Shown one piece after another: positions 1 to 7,205 of a stretch of DNA of 7,486 nt. The position numbers and the translations under genes were made by a program. The notes beneath the pieces are model-generated. The model had not been told where the DNA came from. It searched no databases and worked only from the letters and a program-made list of their open reading frames with translations. The stretch spans positions 1-7,486 of the forward strand of contig CALBSZ010000503.1 in assembly GCA_937967665.1 (NCBI GenBank). Direction: 5' to 3'. Each line of letters starts with the position of its first letter. Position 1 is the stretch's first letter. This stretch comes from an uncultured Planctomycetaceae bacterium (GTDB lineage: Bacteria > Planctomycetota > Planctomycetia > Pirellulales > Pirellulaceae).

Positions 1-1240
1 AATTCTGGTGGTTGGATTCGTTGGCGAGTGCCGCCAGGGAGGTGATCGGGCCCCCGTGGCCGGCGAGTTCCTTCAGCGGCTGCGGGCCGCTGGGCTCTTG
101 CCCTTCCTCTGCAACCGGTTCCGCGGCAACCGGTTCCGTACTCCAGGTACGGATCTGATTGTCTTGATGCCCCGTGGCCACTTGCTTGTCTTCGGCGACA
201 AAGGCCACGGCGTTGATTTCGGCCGGAGTCACAACGGGATCACCGACGGCCTTACCCTCCGCGACCGACCAGATTCGATAGGTCTTGTCTTGCCCGCCGG
301 AGACCAGCTGGGTAGCGGTTGAATTGAAAGCAACACCGCGGACTTCGCCGGCGTGACCTGCCAGCGTGTGCTTGACCGCCTGCGCATCCAAATCGAAAAG
401 CTTGACTTCTCCGTTGGCCAGCCCGGCAGCCAGCCAATGCCCGTCTGCACTAACGGCCATCGACTTGACCGGTTGATTCAGGCCTGCGATGTCCGCGAAG
501 TGGACATTCTGCTGACGCCGCCAGAGTTTGATGGTTTGATAGCCACCCGACGCCAGCAAATCCCCGGCTGGATTAAAGGCGAGCGACTGGACGATATCGA
601 GATGCGCGACACCGGGCTTACCAAACATCTCCAGCTTGACCAGTTCCGGATCGGTAAGCCGCCCGAGCTCGCGTTTGCTGGGGACGTGGTACATGAAGAT
701 CTGATTGGCACGTCCGGCCGCGGCAAACTGACCATCGGGCGTGATGGCCACGGAGTAAATCGGATTCACGCCTTGGGGCAGCGGTTGCCAGGCCACTTGA
801 GCGGCGCTTCCCAGCACTTCGCCTTTCGCCCCCTGGTCGATCCAGAGTTTGATCAGACCGAGTTCATCCGGCGTGAGTGGTTTCGCGCCGACGTCGTTGT
901 CCATGGGCGGCATGTACGGCTCTCTCATGAACGCCCCCACGTGCAGCAGCAGGCTCTCCGAGCTTTTCCCGGCGACAACGGCCGGACCTTCCGTGCCACC
1001 CGTCTTGATCGTGGCGGGATTCTCCAACACCAGATCACTTTCCGCGTCGGAAGCGTTGTGGCAGGCCAAACATTTCTTTCGCAGGATCGGCAAGACCTCC
1101 TTTTCGAAATCGACGTCTCCGTCATGTTTTACGTCGGCGATCTGAATGGGTTGAACATCGTCCTCGCCGAAGCCGGTGGAAACGAGAAACGCGGCTCCGA
1201 GCCAAACTAAAACTGCCATGCGAAAAAGCTTCGTTGTCAT
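1..1240 (-). CDS. PSCyt1-type cytochrome c / WD40 repeat protein (3' end outside window)
   Basis: Exported protein, probably acting outside the cytoplasmic membrane; 413 codons are visible and the frame is open at the left edge. Residues 1-25 form a signal peptide (KLFR, then hydrophobic MAVLVWLGAAFLV). Residues about 43-142 match a planctomycete cytochrome c domain (PSCyt1): heme motif C57-L-A-C60-H61, a Met-Pro-Pro-Met at 110-113 that may hold the distal ligand, and a closing LIKLWIDQGAKGE. From about residue 156 come WD40 blades, seen as repeated (T/Y)(I/R)(K/I)(L/W)-type strand ends: TIKLW, VKLFDLD, YRIWSV, IRTWS. These should form a propeller for protein contacts. The start at 1240 is preferred because AAGG lies 9 nt upstream and the signal peptide is compact; in-frame ATGs at 1276 and 1273 and an internal ATG at 1219 are alternatives. 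The family is clear, but electron partner and substrate are unknown. Confidence 0.9.
   Translation of the reverse strand, partial: MTTKLFRMAVLVWLGAAFLVSTGFGEDDVQPIQIADVKHDGDVDFEKEVLPILRKKCLACHNASDAESDLVLENPATIKTGGTEGPAVVAGKSSESLLLHVGAFMREPYMPPMDNDVGAKPLTPDELGLIKLWIDQGAKGEVLGSAAQVAWQPLPQGVNPIYSVAITPDGQFAAAGRANQIFMYHVPSKRELGRLTDPELVKLEMFGKPGVAHLDIVQSLAFNPAGDLLASGGYQTIKLWRRQQNVHFADIAGLNQPVKSMAVSADGHWLAAGLANGEVKLFDLDAQAVKHTLAGHAGEVRGVAFNSTATQLVSGGQDKTYRIWSVAEGKAVGDPVVTPAEINAVAFVAEDKQVATGHQDNQIRTWSTEPVAAEPVAEEGQEPSGPQPLKELAGHGGPITSLAALANESNHQN
111..140 (-). repeat. 15-bp tandem duplication in the WD40 coding region
   Basis: Two adjacent 15-bp units (111-125 and 126-140) match at 13 of 15 positions; the core GCAACCGGTTCCG is identical. 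In the minus-strand gene this encodes a doubled EPVA motif (EPVA-A-EPVA). It sits just after the WD40 strand end IRTWS and before an acidic, proline-rich stretch, so it lengthens a loop between blades and keeps the frame. Confidence 0.75.
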
Positions 1241-1249
1241 TACACCAGG

Positions 1250-1253
1250 CCTT
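1250..1253 (-). promoter_or_regulatory. Ribosome binding site supporting the 1240 start
   Basis: AAGG on the minus strand lies 9 nt before the ATG at 1240. The upstream in-frame ATGs at 1276 and 1273 have only a weak purine-rich sequence before them. This, with signal peptide geometry, decides the start. Confidence 0.45.
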
Positions 1254-1272
1254 GTATCGAAACGGTGGGTCA

Positions 1273-1306
1273 TCATTTCTACTTTCACGTCATTTCTACT
1301 TTCACG
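1273..1306 (-). repeat. Perfect 17-bp tandem duplication in the leader of the PSCyt1/WD40 gene
   Basis: The unit CGTGAAAGTAGAAATGA (minus strand) occurs twice, head to tail without mismatch, at 1290-1306 and 1273-1289. Each unit contains a possible GTG and ATG start. Only the unit nearest the gene is in frame with it; the distal copy's frame stops at TGA after six codons. The rest of the 1241-1421 spacer holds the gene's ribosome binding site and a terminator-like hairpin. Confidence 0.9.
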
Positions 1307-1365
1307 TCGTAAAACTCTTCGAATCGGCCGGGGCCTTCCGCCGCTCGTCGATCCCTCCTGCGGAC

Positions 1366-1383
1366 AAAACCGTCTGACGACGG
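1366..1383 (-). terminator. Weak intrinsic terminator-like hairpin after the PPC gene
   Basis: On the minus strand CCGTC-GTCA-GACGG forms a 5-bp stem with a 4-nt loop, followed directly by TTTT. It begins about 38 nt past the TAG of the PPC gene. Flanking CCTGC and GCAGG could add an outer helix across internal loops. The stem and T-run are both short, so termination may be partial. Confidence 0.35.
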
Positions 1384-1421
1384 AACCGAAAGCAGGACTC
1401 CGCACTCCCTGATCACTCGAT

Positions 1422-4400
1422 CTACTTCTTGACTTCCTCGACGCCGAGCGGCAATTCGACGTCATGGTCCTTGGTTACGTTGCCGAACTTTGTGCGAATC
1501 CGTAAATGGGCAACGTGTTCCCCCGGTGTGGCATTCTCCGCGGCGCTGACTTCCAACTTGCCGTCGTTCTTGCCTTTTTCAATCTTCAGTTGCTTGCCAC
1601 TGATTCCGGAAGTGCCGCCAGGCGCCTCGAAGTTCACTTCCACGACGTCGTCGAAACCGTACTTGCGAGTGACCGAAATCGAGACTTCCGTGGAACCGCC
1701 TTGTTTGAGAGCCGCCGGCCCGTTCACCTTGACTTCGTAAGGGATCGGATCGATACGGATGATGGCTGGCGTGGATACGATCGCGACGTTCGTATCCTTC
1801 GGCTCGTTGGCCTTCTTCGTATCGTTGACCGCCTTTTCCGCGTTTTGCTTGAGCTTGTTGGCTTGATTCACCTTATCCTGTGCCTGTTTCAGGGTCTGGT
1901 CCAACTGGGTAAGTTCGTCCTTCGCCTTGCTCAGCGCCGCCTGCGAGTCTTCCAACGCCTTCTGCGCATCGGCCAGTTGCTGCTGCGCTCCTGTCTTCTT
2001 CGAACTCACTTCCTCGACCGCCTTCTCTGCGGCCGCCACAGCGTCTTTCAAACTCTGGTTATCCGCATCCTGTTCCAGCGCCTGCTTGGCCTGAGCCAAT
2101 TTCTCGACTGCCTGCTTTTCTTCCTGTTCCGCCTGCTTGGCGGCGTTCTCAGCAGCAGCCCGCGCCTGTTCAGCTTGCTTGAACGCGGACTCCGAATCTT
2201 TGGCCGCCTTGTCGGCATTGTTCCGTTCTTCCTGTGTCTTCTTGAGCTGTTCTTCCAGCGTCTTGGCGATTTCCTCGAGTTCGTCCTTGCGCTGTTCCGC
2301 CGCGGCCAGCGCGTCGGCATTGCGCACGTACTTGTACTTCGTATCTGCCTTCAAGAGGAACGTGTACGTTCCGGCGGGGGTATTCTTGTCGTTGATTTCC
2401 ACTTCCCATTTGCCGTCAGTGGCGTCGCCGTTGAGCGTCACGTCTTTCGGCTTGATCTGACCGGGAAGACCGAGCGAAGTCAGCTTGAGGTTGCCCTTAA
2501 AGGAATCTCGACGCACTGCCTTCACGGGCACTTCGATCTTGCCGCCCACGGCGGTTTCGATGATGCTGCCATCGCCGACCTTGACGGAAACCGGCATGGT
2601 GTCCTTATCACAGACCGCCAGGGTCATGTTGCGGGCGACGCGGAATTCGGGCGGCGCCTGCCCGCGGTTGTTTGTGCCCCAGGATACCGTGCCGTACGTT
2701 GCCGGGCGGGTGACGTCCTGGCCGCCGATGTTTGCGGTCCCGACCACCTTGAGCGGCCCCGCCCAGTTTGCGGCGTTTTCCGCGGCCTCCAACACGAGGT
2801 ACGCGGACGTGGCCGTACCGCCGATGATCGTTTCCGTACAGCTGACCCCGCCGGGAAGGTCGACCGCCTTCACGCGAATGTCGCCACGGAAGCCATCGTG
2901 CCGGTCCACCAACACTTTGAGTTGCGTTACCCCGCCGCGCCGCAGAATGGGCGAGTACGGCAGCACCTGATTCTTGTTGTTCGCGCCATCCATCGACTCG
3001 GGCAGGGCCACGAGTTGGAAATCGGGGGTTGCTGACCGGATGACGAGCCGATAGACGCACCGCGGGTCGTCGCGAGAAGTCCCGAACTGATCGCGTACCA
3101 TCACGCGATACGTGCCGTCTTGCTTGACTTCGAACTTATAGGTCGGGTCGTCGGTCGACGTATCAAAGTCGCTGCCGATCGAATTGTTGCGATCGGCCGA
3201 ATCGTCGACCTGGGCCACGTCGGAATAAGTTTCCTCGCCCTGGTCGTTCTTGTTGACTCGCTTCACAATCAAGAACGGGTCGGTGTTCAAACCCAGCCGG
3301 TGCGACAGAACGTCGATCCACAACACGTCTCCCGCCTGGGCCTCGAATTCCACCCAGTCGACGTCCCGCGCTGGATAAAACTGGCCGGCGAATTCGCAAG
3401 GGACCGAGACTTTTTGCGCTTTGTCGATCTCGTCGTTGTCTCCCTGTTCCAGGACAAGCGGCGCGCGCCCCAGATAAATCGGAACCGCATTGGAATTCCC
3501 GGTGCGGAAGGGCTGACCGATGAGGAACGCACTGGTCGGGGTCACGTAAGCCGTCATGGGGTCCGTGAACTGATTGGGGTCCGCCGGCAGCGAAACGCTC
3601 GCGGTGATCTGCTCAACGGGATAGCCATCGATCGACAAGCCGTCAACCGGTTTCCCGCCAGGCAGATTTCGCCCATAGATCGTGAACTGCGTACTCTTCC
3701 CTGCCTCGCCGGCAGGGGGAAAGATGAAGTCGATGTGAGGTTCGTTATGGACGGTGAGTCGATAGAAGTAGTCGCCGCCGCCGTTATACAGAAAATCGTA
3801 AACCGCCACGACGTACAACCCTTCGGTCGGCGCGGTGAAGTCGATCAGCGGATCCTTATCGATCGCATCGCGGCTCCGCGCCAGTTCGACCCCCGCTTCG
3901 TTGTAGACAACCAGAGTCCCGTCCATGCGCGAATCGATACGCTGCGCGAAGCAGTCGATCAACACGCGCTGATTCTGTTTCAAAGGAAACTTGTAGTAAT
4001 CCATCGTGCTGCCGTCGACCTTGCCATTGACCACCACGCCAACGGGAATTTCACGCGCTTTGTCGAGGCTCTTGTTGCTGCCATCGTCAATCAACTCTTC
4101 GTTCACACCGACGGCAAAGGCGCGTGGATTGGACGCGCCGAATCGACCCACGGCCCGCGCTTCGTAGATGCCGGCCGGAACGTCGGCTGAGATATCAACG
4201 AGAAACTTGCCCTCGTCTGGCCAGGGCGATTTGTGGAAATCGTCCGGCTCGTGCATCTTCTGCTTTGCCGTAATACCCTTATGGGAAAACAGCAATTGAT
4301 CGACCTCGTCTTGATTCCCGCCGCTAATCGACACTTCCACCGTCTGGCCCTGCTGGCCGCCGGGAGGAAAGACCGTATTCAATTCGGTCACGGGCAACTG

Positions 4401-4496
4401 AGCCGACACGGGGCCTGTTAACAGCGCGGCGAGAATGGCCGCCAGCCAGCCGATGTTGGGAGTCCGTTCAATTCGCCGGGGATTTCGTCGCGACAT
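1422..4496 (-). CDS. Exported PPC / Ig-like domain protein with long coiled coil
   Basis: A 1024-aa secreted or surface protein of unknown function. Residues 1-32 form a signal peptide: basic start (MSRRNPRR), hydrophobic WLAAILAALLTG, likely cleavage after PVSA. Modules in order: an IPT/TIG-like domain (about 38-130, FPPGGQQGQTVEVSISG); a PPC-like beta domain (about 150-250, MDYYKF and YFYRLTV); a second IPT-like stretch (257-300, FPPAGEAGKSTQFTIYG); a second PPC-like domain (about 362-487, DVDWVEFEAQAGD); Ig-like modules (about 510-722); a coiled coil (about 727-897); and a final Ig-like module (898-1024). No catalytic motif is recognisable. PPC domains usually accompany secreted enzymes, but here no enzyme domain is attached, so a scaffold or adhesion role is inferred. 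The start at 4496 is favoured over the longer frame from 4607: AAAGGA lies 8 nt upstream and the added 37 residues would bury the signal peptide. Confidence 0.9.
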   Translation of the reverse strand: MSRRNPRRIERTPNIGWLAAILAALLTGPVSAQLPVTELNTVFPPGGQQGQTVEVSISGGNQDEVDQLLFSHKGITAKQKMHEPDDFHKSPWPDEGKFLVDISADVPAGIYEARAVGRFGASNPRAFAVGVNEELIDDGSNKSLDKAREIPVGVVVNGKVDGSTMDYYKFPLKQNQRVLIDCFAQRIDSRMDGTLVVYNEAGVELARSRDAIDKDPLIDFTAPTEGLYVVAVYDFLYNGGGDYFYRLTVHNEPHIDFIFPPAGEAGKSTQFTIYGRNLPGGKPVDGLSIDGYPVEQITASVSLPADPNQFTDPMTAYVTPTSAFLIGQPFRTGNSNAVPIYLGRAPLVLEQGDNDEIDKAQKVSVPCEFAGQFYPARDVDWVEFEAQAGDVLWIDVLSHRLGLNTDPFLIVKRVNKNDQGEETYSDVAQVDDSADRNNSIGSDFDTSTDDPTYKFEVKQDGTYRVMVRDQFGTSRDDPRCVYRLVIRSATPDFQLVALPESMDGANNKNQVLPYSPILRRGGVTQLKVLVDRHDGFRGDIRVKAVDLPGGVSCTETIIGGTATSAYLVLEAAENAANWAGPLKVVGTANIGGQDVTRPATYGTVSWGTNNRGQAPPEFRVARNMTLAVCDKDTMPVSVKVGDGSIIETAVGGKIEVPVKAVRRDSFKGNLKLTSLGLPGQIKPKDVTLNGDATDGKWEVEINDKNTPAGTYTFLLKADTKYKYVRNADALAAAEQRKDELEEIAKTLEEQLKKTQEERNNADKAAKDSESAFKQAEQARAAAENAAKQAEQEEKQAVEKLAQAKQALEQDADNQSLKDAVAAAEKAVEEVSSKKTGAQQQLADAQKALEDSQAALSKAKDELTQLDQTLKQAQDKVNQANKLKQNAEKAVNDTKKANEPKDTNVAIVSTPAIIRIDPIPYEVKVNGPAALKQGGSTEVSISVTRKYGFDDVVEVNFEAPGGTSGISGKQLKIEKGKNDGKLEVSAAENATPGEHVAHLRIRTKFGNVTKDHDVELPLGVEEVKK
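1806..2318 (-). other. Coiled-coil segment within the PPC protein
   Basis: Residues about 727-897 consist almost wholly of Ala, Lys, Glu, Gln, Asp and Leu, without Pro, Trp or Cys and with only one Phe. Hydrophobic positions recur in heptad-like spacing (for example in ELEEIAKTLEEQLKKTQEE). It starts just after a beta strand ending KYKYVRN and ends before EPKDTNVAIVSTPAIIRID, where beta structure resumes. It could be a rod of up to about 25 nm if one continuous helix, or fold back as a hairpin. Confidence 0.85.
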
Positions 4497-4504
4497 CAGT
4501 AGCA

Positions 4505-4510
4505 TCCTTT
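4505..4510 (-). promoter_or_regulatory. Ribosome binding site setting the PPC gene start at 4496
   Basis: AAAGGA on the minus strand is 8 nt before the ATG at 4496. An in-frame ATG at 4505 overlaps the end of this site and so would lack it. The in-frame ATG at 4607 has no comparable site. This supports a start that puts the signal peptide at the very N-terminus. Confidence 0.6.
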
Positions 4511-4605
4511 GTAGGTAGGGAGAGCACGAACTTCGCGGCCAAGGCCGTCTGCCGCCATGACAACGGTCCGTCGAGGGGTCACTCGCACGGATTTCCGCTG
4601 GATAC

Positions 4606-4611
4606 ATTGTA
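4606..4611 (-). promoter_or_regulatory. Possible -10 element upstream of the PPC gene
   Basis: TACAAT on the minus strand matches five of six positions of the bacterial -10 consensus, about 110 nt before the start at 4496. No convincing -35 hexamer lies at normal spacing (CTCGAC is the nearest, at about 15 nt). It lies after the hairpin at 4678-4704, so separate transcription of the PPC gene is possible. Apart from this, the hairpin and the ribosome binding site, nothing is seen in the 4497-4716 spacer. Confidence 0.2.
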
Positions 4612-4677
4612 CTTGAACGGAAGGAAGTCGAGGGTGAGTTTCTGCGCGCCGGGCCCGCAGGCGAAGACCAGCAGCCG

Positions 4678-4704
4678 CCCAGCGCTCGTCGGCCGAGCGC
4701 TGGG
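4678..4704 (-). terminator. GC-rich 11-bp hairpin after the DUF1553 gene
   Basis: CCCAGCGCTCG (4678-4688) and CGAGCGCTGGG (4694-4704) are perfect inverted repeats around a 5-nt loop. The hairpin starts 12 nt past the distal TAG at 4717-4719. No T-run follows on either strand, so it is not a classical intrinsic terminator. It may instead act in 3'-end protection, RNA processing or weak termination. Its position fits the distal TAG as the original gene end better than the TAA 108 bp earlier. Confidence 0.5.
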
Positions 4705-4716
4705 GGCCTGGTTGGT

Positions 4717-4824
4717 CTAGTGGTTGAACAAGAATTCCTTGGTGTTCATCAAGGCCCATACGATATCTTCGTAGGCTCGTTTATCGTCCTGCACCTTTTC
4801 GATATTTGCCGTGGCGATAGCAAT
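4717..4824 (-). pseudogene. Cut-off C-terminal tail of the DUF1553 domain
   Basis: Directly after the TAA at 4825-4827 the same reading frame continues for 35 sense codons to TAG at 4717-4719. The encoded end, YEDIVWALMNTKEFLFNH, is the typical C-terminus of DUF1553 proteins as I know the family. The reading is free of frameshifts, and codon use resembles the upstream gene. This is therefore the natural tail of the neighbouring gene, separated by one stop codon, and not an independent gene. With the stop read as an amino acid the protein would be 827 residues. A nonsense substitution, a base-call error or stop-codon readthrough could each explain it. Confidence 0.85.
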
Positions 4825-7200
4825 TTAGTACGCCTCCGGTTCGCGTGCAAATGCTGTCAGATAAAGTTCACGAATCTTGTCGGCGTGTTCGCGGTTCTTG
4901 TCGCCAGCCAATTTCGACGCGCGGCCGCCGCCGCTGGTCAGCTTGTTCTGAATCTCGCTGGAGTTCAGCAAGTGCAGGCTCTGCGCCAAATTCGCTTCGG
5001 AAGAACGTTCGCATTCGCAAGCACTGCTTGATTCCGGACGGCCGAATACGGTCAGGAAGTACGAGTTGAATCCGTTGTCAGGCAACGATACCGCGCGGGT
5101 CCCATTGGGAACGCCGCTAAAATTCGTCGACGTCGCCGTCAGCTGGTCGATCGAATCAAGCAGGATTTCGGCGTTCAAACGACGTGGATAGAAGCGAGAA
5201 AAATTCTGCTTGTCGCTCTGGTTCCATTCGTTCGGTTCGGCGGAAAGCTGGTAGGTCGTCGAATTGCAGATGGTCCGAATCAACTGCTTCATGTCGAAAC
5301 CACTGTCAATGAAACTCTTGGCCAGCGCGTCCAACAGTGCCGGATTGGTGGCCGGGTTCGTCACGCGCATGTCGTCCTCGGGATCCACCAGGCCGCGGCC
5401 AAAGAAGTGCTTCCAATAGCGATTCACCAGGGCCCGAGCGAAGAACGGATTTTCCGGATCCGCCATCCAGTCCACCAGGTGGTGACGTGGATCTTCATCG
5501 GGATCAATCTCCAACGGCTCGCCTCCCAAGCCGGTCGGCTTCACGTTCTCGTTGGTCTTCGGGTTCTTCGCCGTGGCGACGCCGCGACGATGGTAAATGC
5601 GATCCTGGTTCTGCAGGACGCCCTTCTTGCGGCCAACCTGCGCGAAGAACGCGGAAAAGCCATAGTAATCCTGCTGGCTCCACTTCTCGAACGGATGATG
5701 GTGGCAGCGGGCACACTGGATACGTAGACCGAGAAATAGCTGAGCGGTATCCTCCACCTGACCTGCCTGATCCGTCACCTCGCGATACCAGCCGACCTGC
5801 GGGTTCTGCCCGATTTCGCCACTGGCGGTCAGCACGTCGCGCACGAACTCGTCGTAGGGCGTGTTGTGGTGCAGGTTCTCGCGAATCCAATCATGAAATC
5901 GATACGTCGCGCGCTTGTCGGTGTCGTTGCGCCGCTTATTCCGCAAAATCGCGTTCCACTTGTTCGCAAAGTAGTCCGCGTAATCGGTGCCGGCGAGCAA
6001 GTAGTCAACCACCCGCGCACGCTTATCGGGCGCGTTGTCCTCCAGGAACGCGGCCGCTTCCTCTGCTGTCGGCAACCGTCCGGCAATGTCCACCGTCACG
6101 CGCCGCAGGAAGGAGGCATCGTCCGCCACCGCGGAAGGAGGTAATCCCAGCGAGGTGAGTTTTCCAAAGACCGCTTCGTCAATGAAGTTCTTCGCCGGAG
6201 GCAGGTTCTTGACGTCAATTCCGAGCGGCACTGTCGCGCGGAACACGCCGACATGACCCTGATAACGCGCCATGATCGCGACGCTCCCCGTCAACTTGGC
6301 CGTCGTCACCAACGCCGATTCGCTGACCTCGGCCATTTCGGTGTCGTTTGAATCGAACGTCGTCATCCGAGTCACATCTTCGGTGGTGCCGTTGTTGTAA
6401 TGGGCGATCACCACGATCTGCTGCGAACCTTCGCGCTGCATGAGCCGCTCTTGCGGGAAGACTTCAATATGGGTTACCGTCGGATCGTCCGGATTTCCAT
6501 AAGGCATGCCTTGCTCCACCCACCGCCGCATGATGCGATACGGGGGCGAATTGTATTCGATACGATGACCGCCACCATGCGGCAAACGGGCCGATGCTTT
6601 CATCAGCAGCAAGCTGCGATCAGGTGCAGCTGGGAAGAGTCGTCGACCCCGCGCTTCCTTGACCAGATATTCGTAATCTTCACTCGGTTCGAACCCGAGC
6701 AGCGACAGGGCAAACCCATTTTGACCTCCCGATTTGCCGTGGCAGCCACCGCCATTGCAACCGTACTTCGTAAACAGAGGCGTGACTTGATTCGGAAAGT
6801 TAATCGGAACATCCGCAACAATGTTCGTGACCTTTACATTGATCGTCGCGTCCGAGACGTCGCCGGCATGAATGTGGATCGTCGCCTCACCTTCTCCGAC
6901 AGGCGTCACGTGACCGGTGCTGTCCACCTTCACCACATTTCCGGGAGTGACCGTGTAGGTGGCGCTGCGACTAAGATCACGCAGTTGCCCACTGTCGTAG
7001 TGGCCGGTGACAATGAGCTGTTGACTCGCATCACGGCCGGACACGAGCACCGTGCCGTCACCGCGACCGGTCTCGACCGTGATCATCGTCAATTTTCCAG
7101 GGTCGCCGAGTCCAGGGGGCTCCGGAGTATCGGCAGCAAACAACGGGGTGACAGCAAGGGCAGCCATCAGGATGGCGGAGGCGGGATGTAGTTTAGGCAT
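4825..7200 (-). CDS. Exported Big2–cytochrome-like–DUF1549–DUF1553 protein, C-terminus cut by an in-frame stop
   Basis: A 791-residue product, 36 short of the distal family-like end. Residues 1-23 are a signal peptide (hydrophobic AILMAALAVTPLFAA). A Big2-like Ig module spans about 45-127. A cytochrome-like segment (133-235) holds C148-N-G-G-G-C153-H154, a CX4CH motif, and FPAAPDRSLLLMKA. A second Big2-like module spans about 243-328. DUF1549 (about 336-525) contains FLRRVTVDIAGRLPT and a canonical C496-A-R-C499-H500 followed by HHPFEKW. DUF1553 (about 573-791) contains NPFFARALVNRYWKHFFGRG, YPRRLNAE and CECERSSEANLAQSLHLLN. This architecture is typical of Planctomycetes; the biochemical role is not established, but two heme-type motifs suggest redox function outside the cytoplasm. 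The start is supported by AAAGGA 5 nt upstream. Truncation removes the last DUF1553 helices, so activity may be reduced. Confidence 0.92.
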   Translation of the reverse strand: MPKLHPASAILMAALAVTPLFAADTPEPPGLGDPGKLTMITVETGRGDGTVLVSGRDASQQLIVTGHYDSGQLRDLSRSATYTVTPGNVVKVDSTGHVTPVGEGEATIHIHAGDVSDATINVKVTNIVADVPINFPNQVTPLFTKYGCNGGGCHGKSGGQNGFALSLLGFEPSEDYEYLVKEARGRRLFPAAPDRSLLLMKASARLPHGGGHRIEYNSPPYRIMRRWVEQGMPYGNPDDPTVTHIEVFPQERLMQREGSQQIVVIAHYNNGTTEDVTRMTTFDSNDTEMAEVSESALVTTAKLTGSVAIMARYQGHVGVFRATVPLGIDVKNLPPAKNFIDEAVFGKLTSLGLPPSAVADDASFLRRVTVDIAGRLPTAEEAAAFLEDNAPDKRARVVDYLLAGTDYADYFANKWNAILRNKRRNDTDKRATYRFHDWIRENLHHNTPYDEFVRDVLTASGEIGQNPQVGWYREVTDQAGQVEDTAQLFLGLRIQCARCHHHPFEKWSQQDYYGFSAFFAQVGRKKGVLQNQDRIYHRRGVATAKNPKTNENVKPTGLGGEPLEIDPDEDPRHHLVDWMADPENPFFARALVNRYWKHFFGRGLVDPEDDMRVTNPATNPALLDALAKSFIDSGFDMKQLIRTICNSTTYQLSAEPNEWNQSDKQNFSRFYPRRLNAEILLDSIDQLTATSTNFSGVPNGTRAVSLPDNGFNSYFLTVFGRPESSSACECERSSEANLAQSLHLLNSSEIQNKLTSGGGRASKLAGDKNREHADKIRELYLTAFAREPEAY

Positions 7201-7205
7201 GCTCG

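Noticed and set aside
353..1210. Plus-strand open frame (285 codons) over the PSCyt1/WD40 region
   Set aside because: The minus strand encodes a signal peptide, CXXCH and WD40 blades in one continuous frame; the plus frame shows no domain.
1506..3035. Long plus-strand open frame (509 codons) opposite the PPC gene
   Set aside because: It is fully antisense to a well-supported gene. Its protein is rich in Arg, Leu and Phe opposite the coiled coil, with no recognisable domain. GC-biased codons in the real gene explain the lack of stops.
3120..4190. Plus-strand open frame (356 codons) opposite the N-terminal half of the PPC gene
   Set aside because: Antisense to clear PPC and IPT-like domains, no family resemblance, and no separate regulatory signals.
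4497..4607. N-terminal extension of the PPC protein to the ATG at 4607
   Set aside because: It would put 37 polar residues before the signal peptide and lacks a ribosome binding site, whereas the ATG at 4496 has AAAGGA at 8 nt.
4825..4827. TAA as a recoded codon (selenocysteine or pyrrolysine type)
   Set aside because: Those systems use TGA and TAG, not TAA, and no associated RNA element is visible. Mutation, error or ordinary readthrough remain the better explanations.
5337..6158. Plus-strand open frame (273 codons) opposite the DUF1549/DUF1553 region
   Set aside because: Composition is dominated by Arg, Ser and Pro, typical of an antisense shadow, and the opposite strand carries conserved domains.
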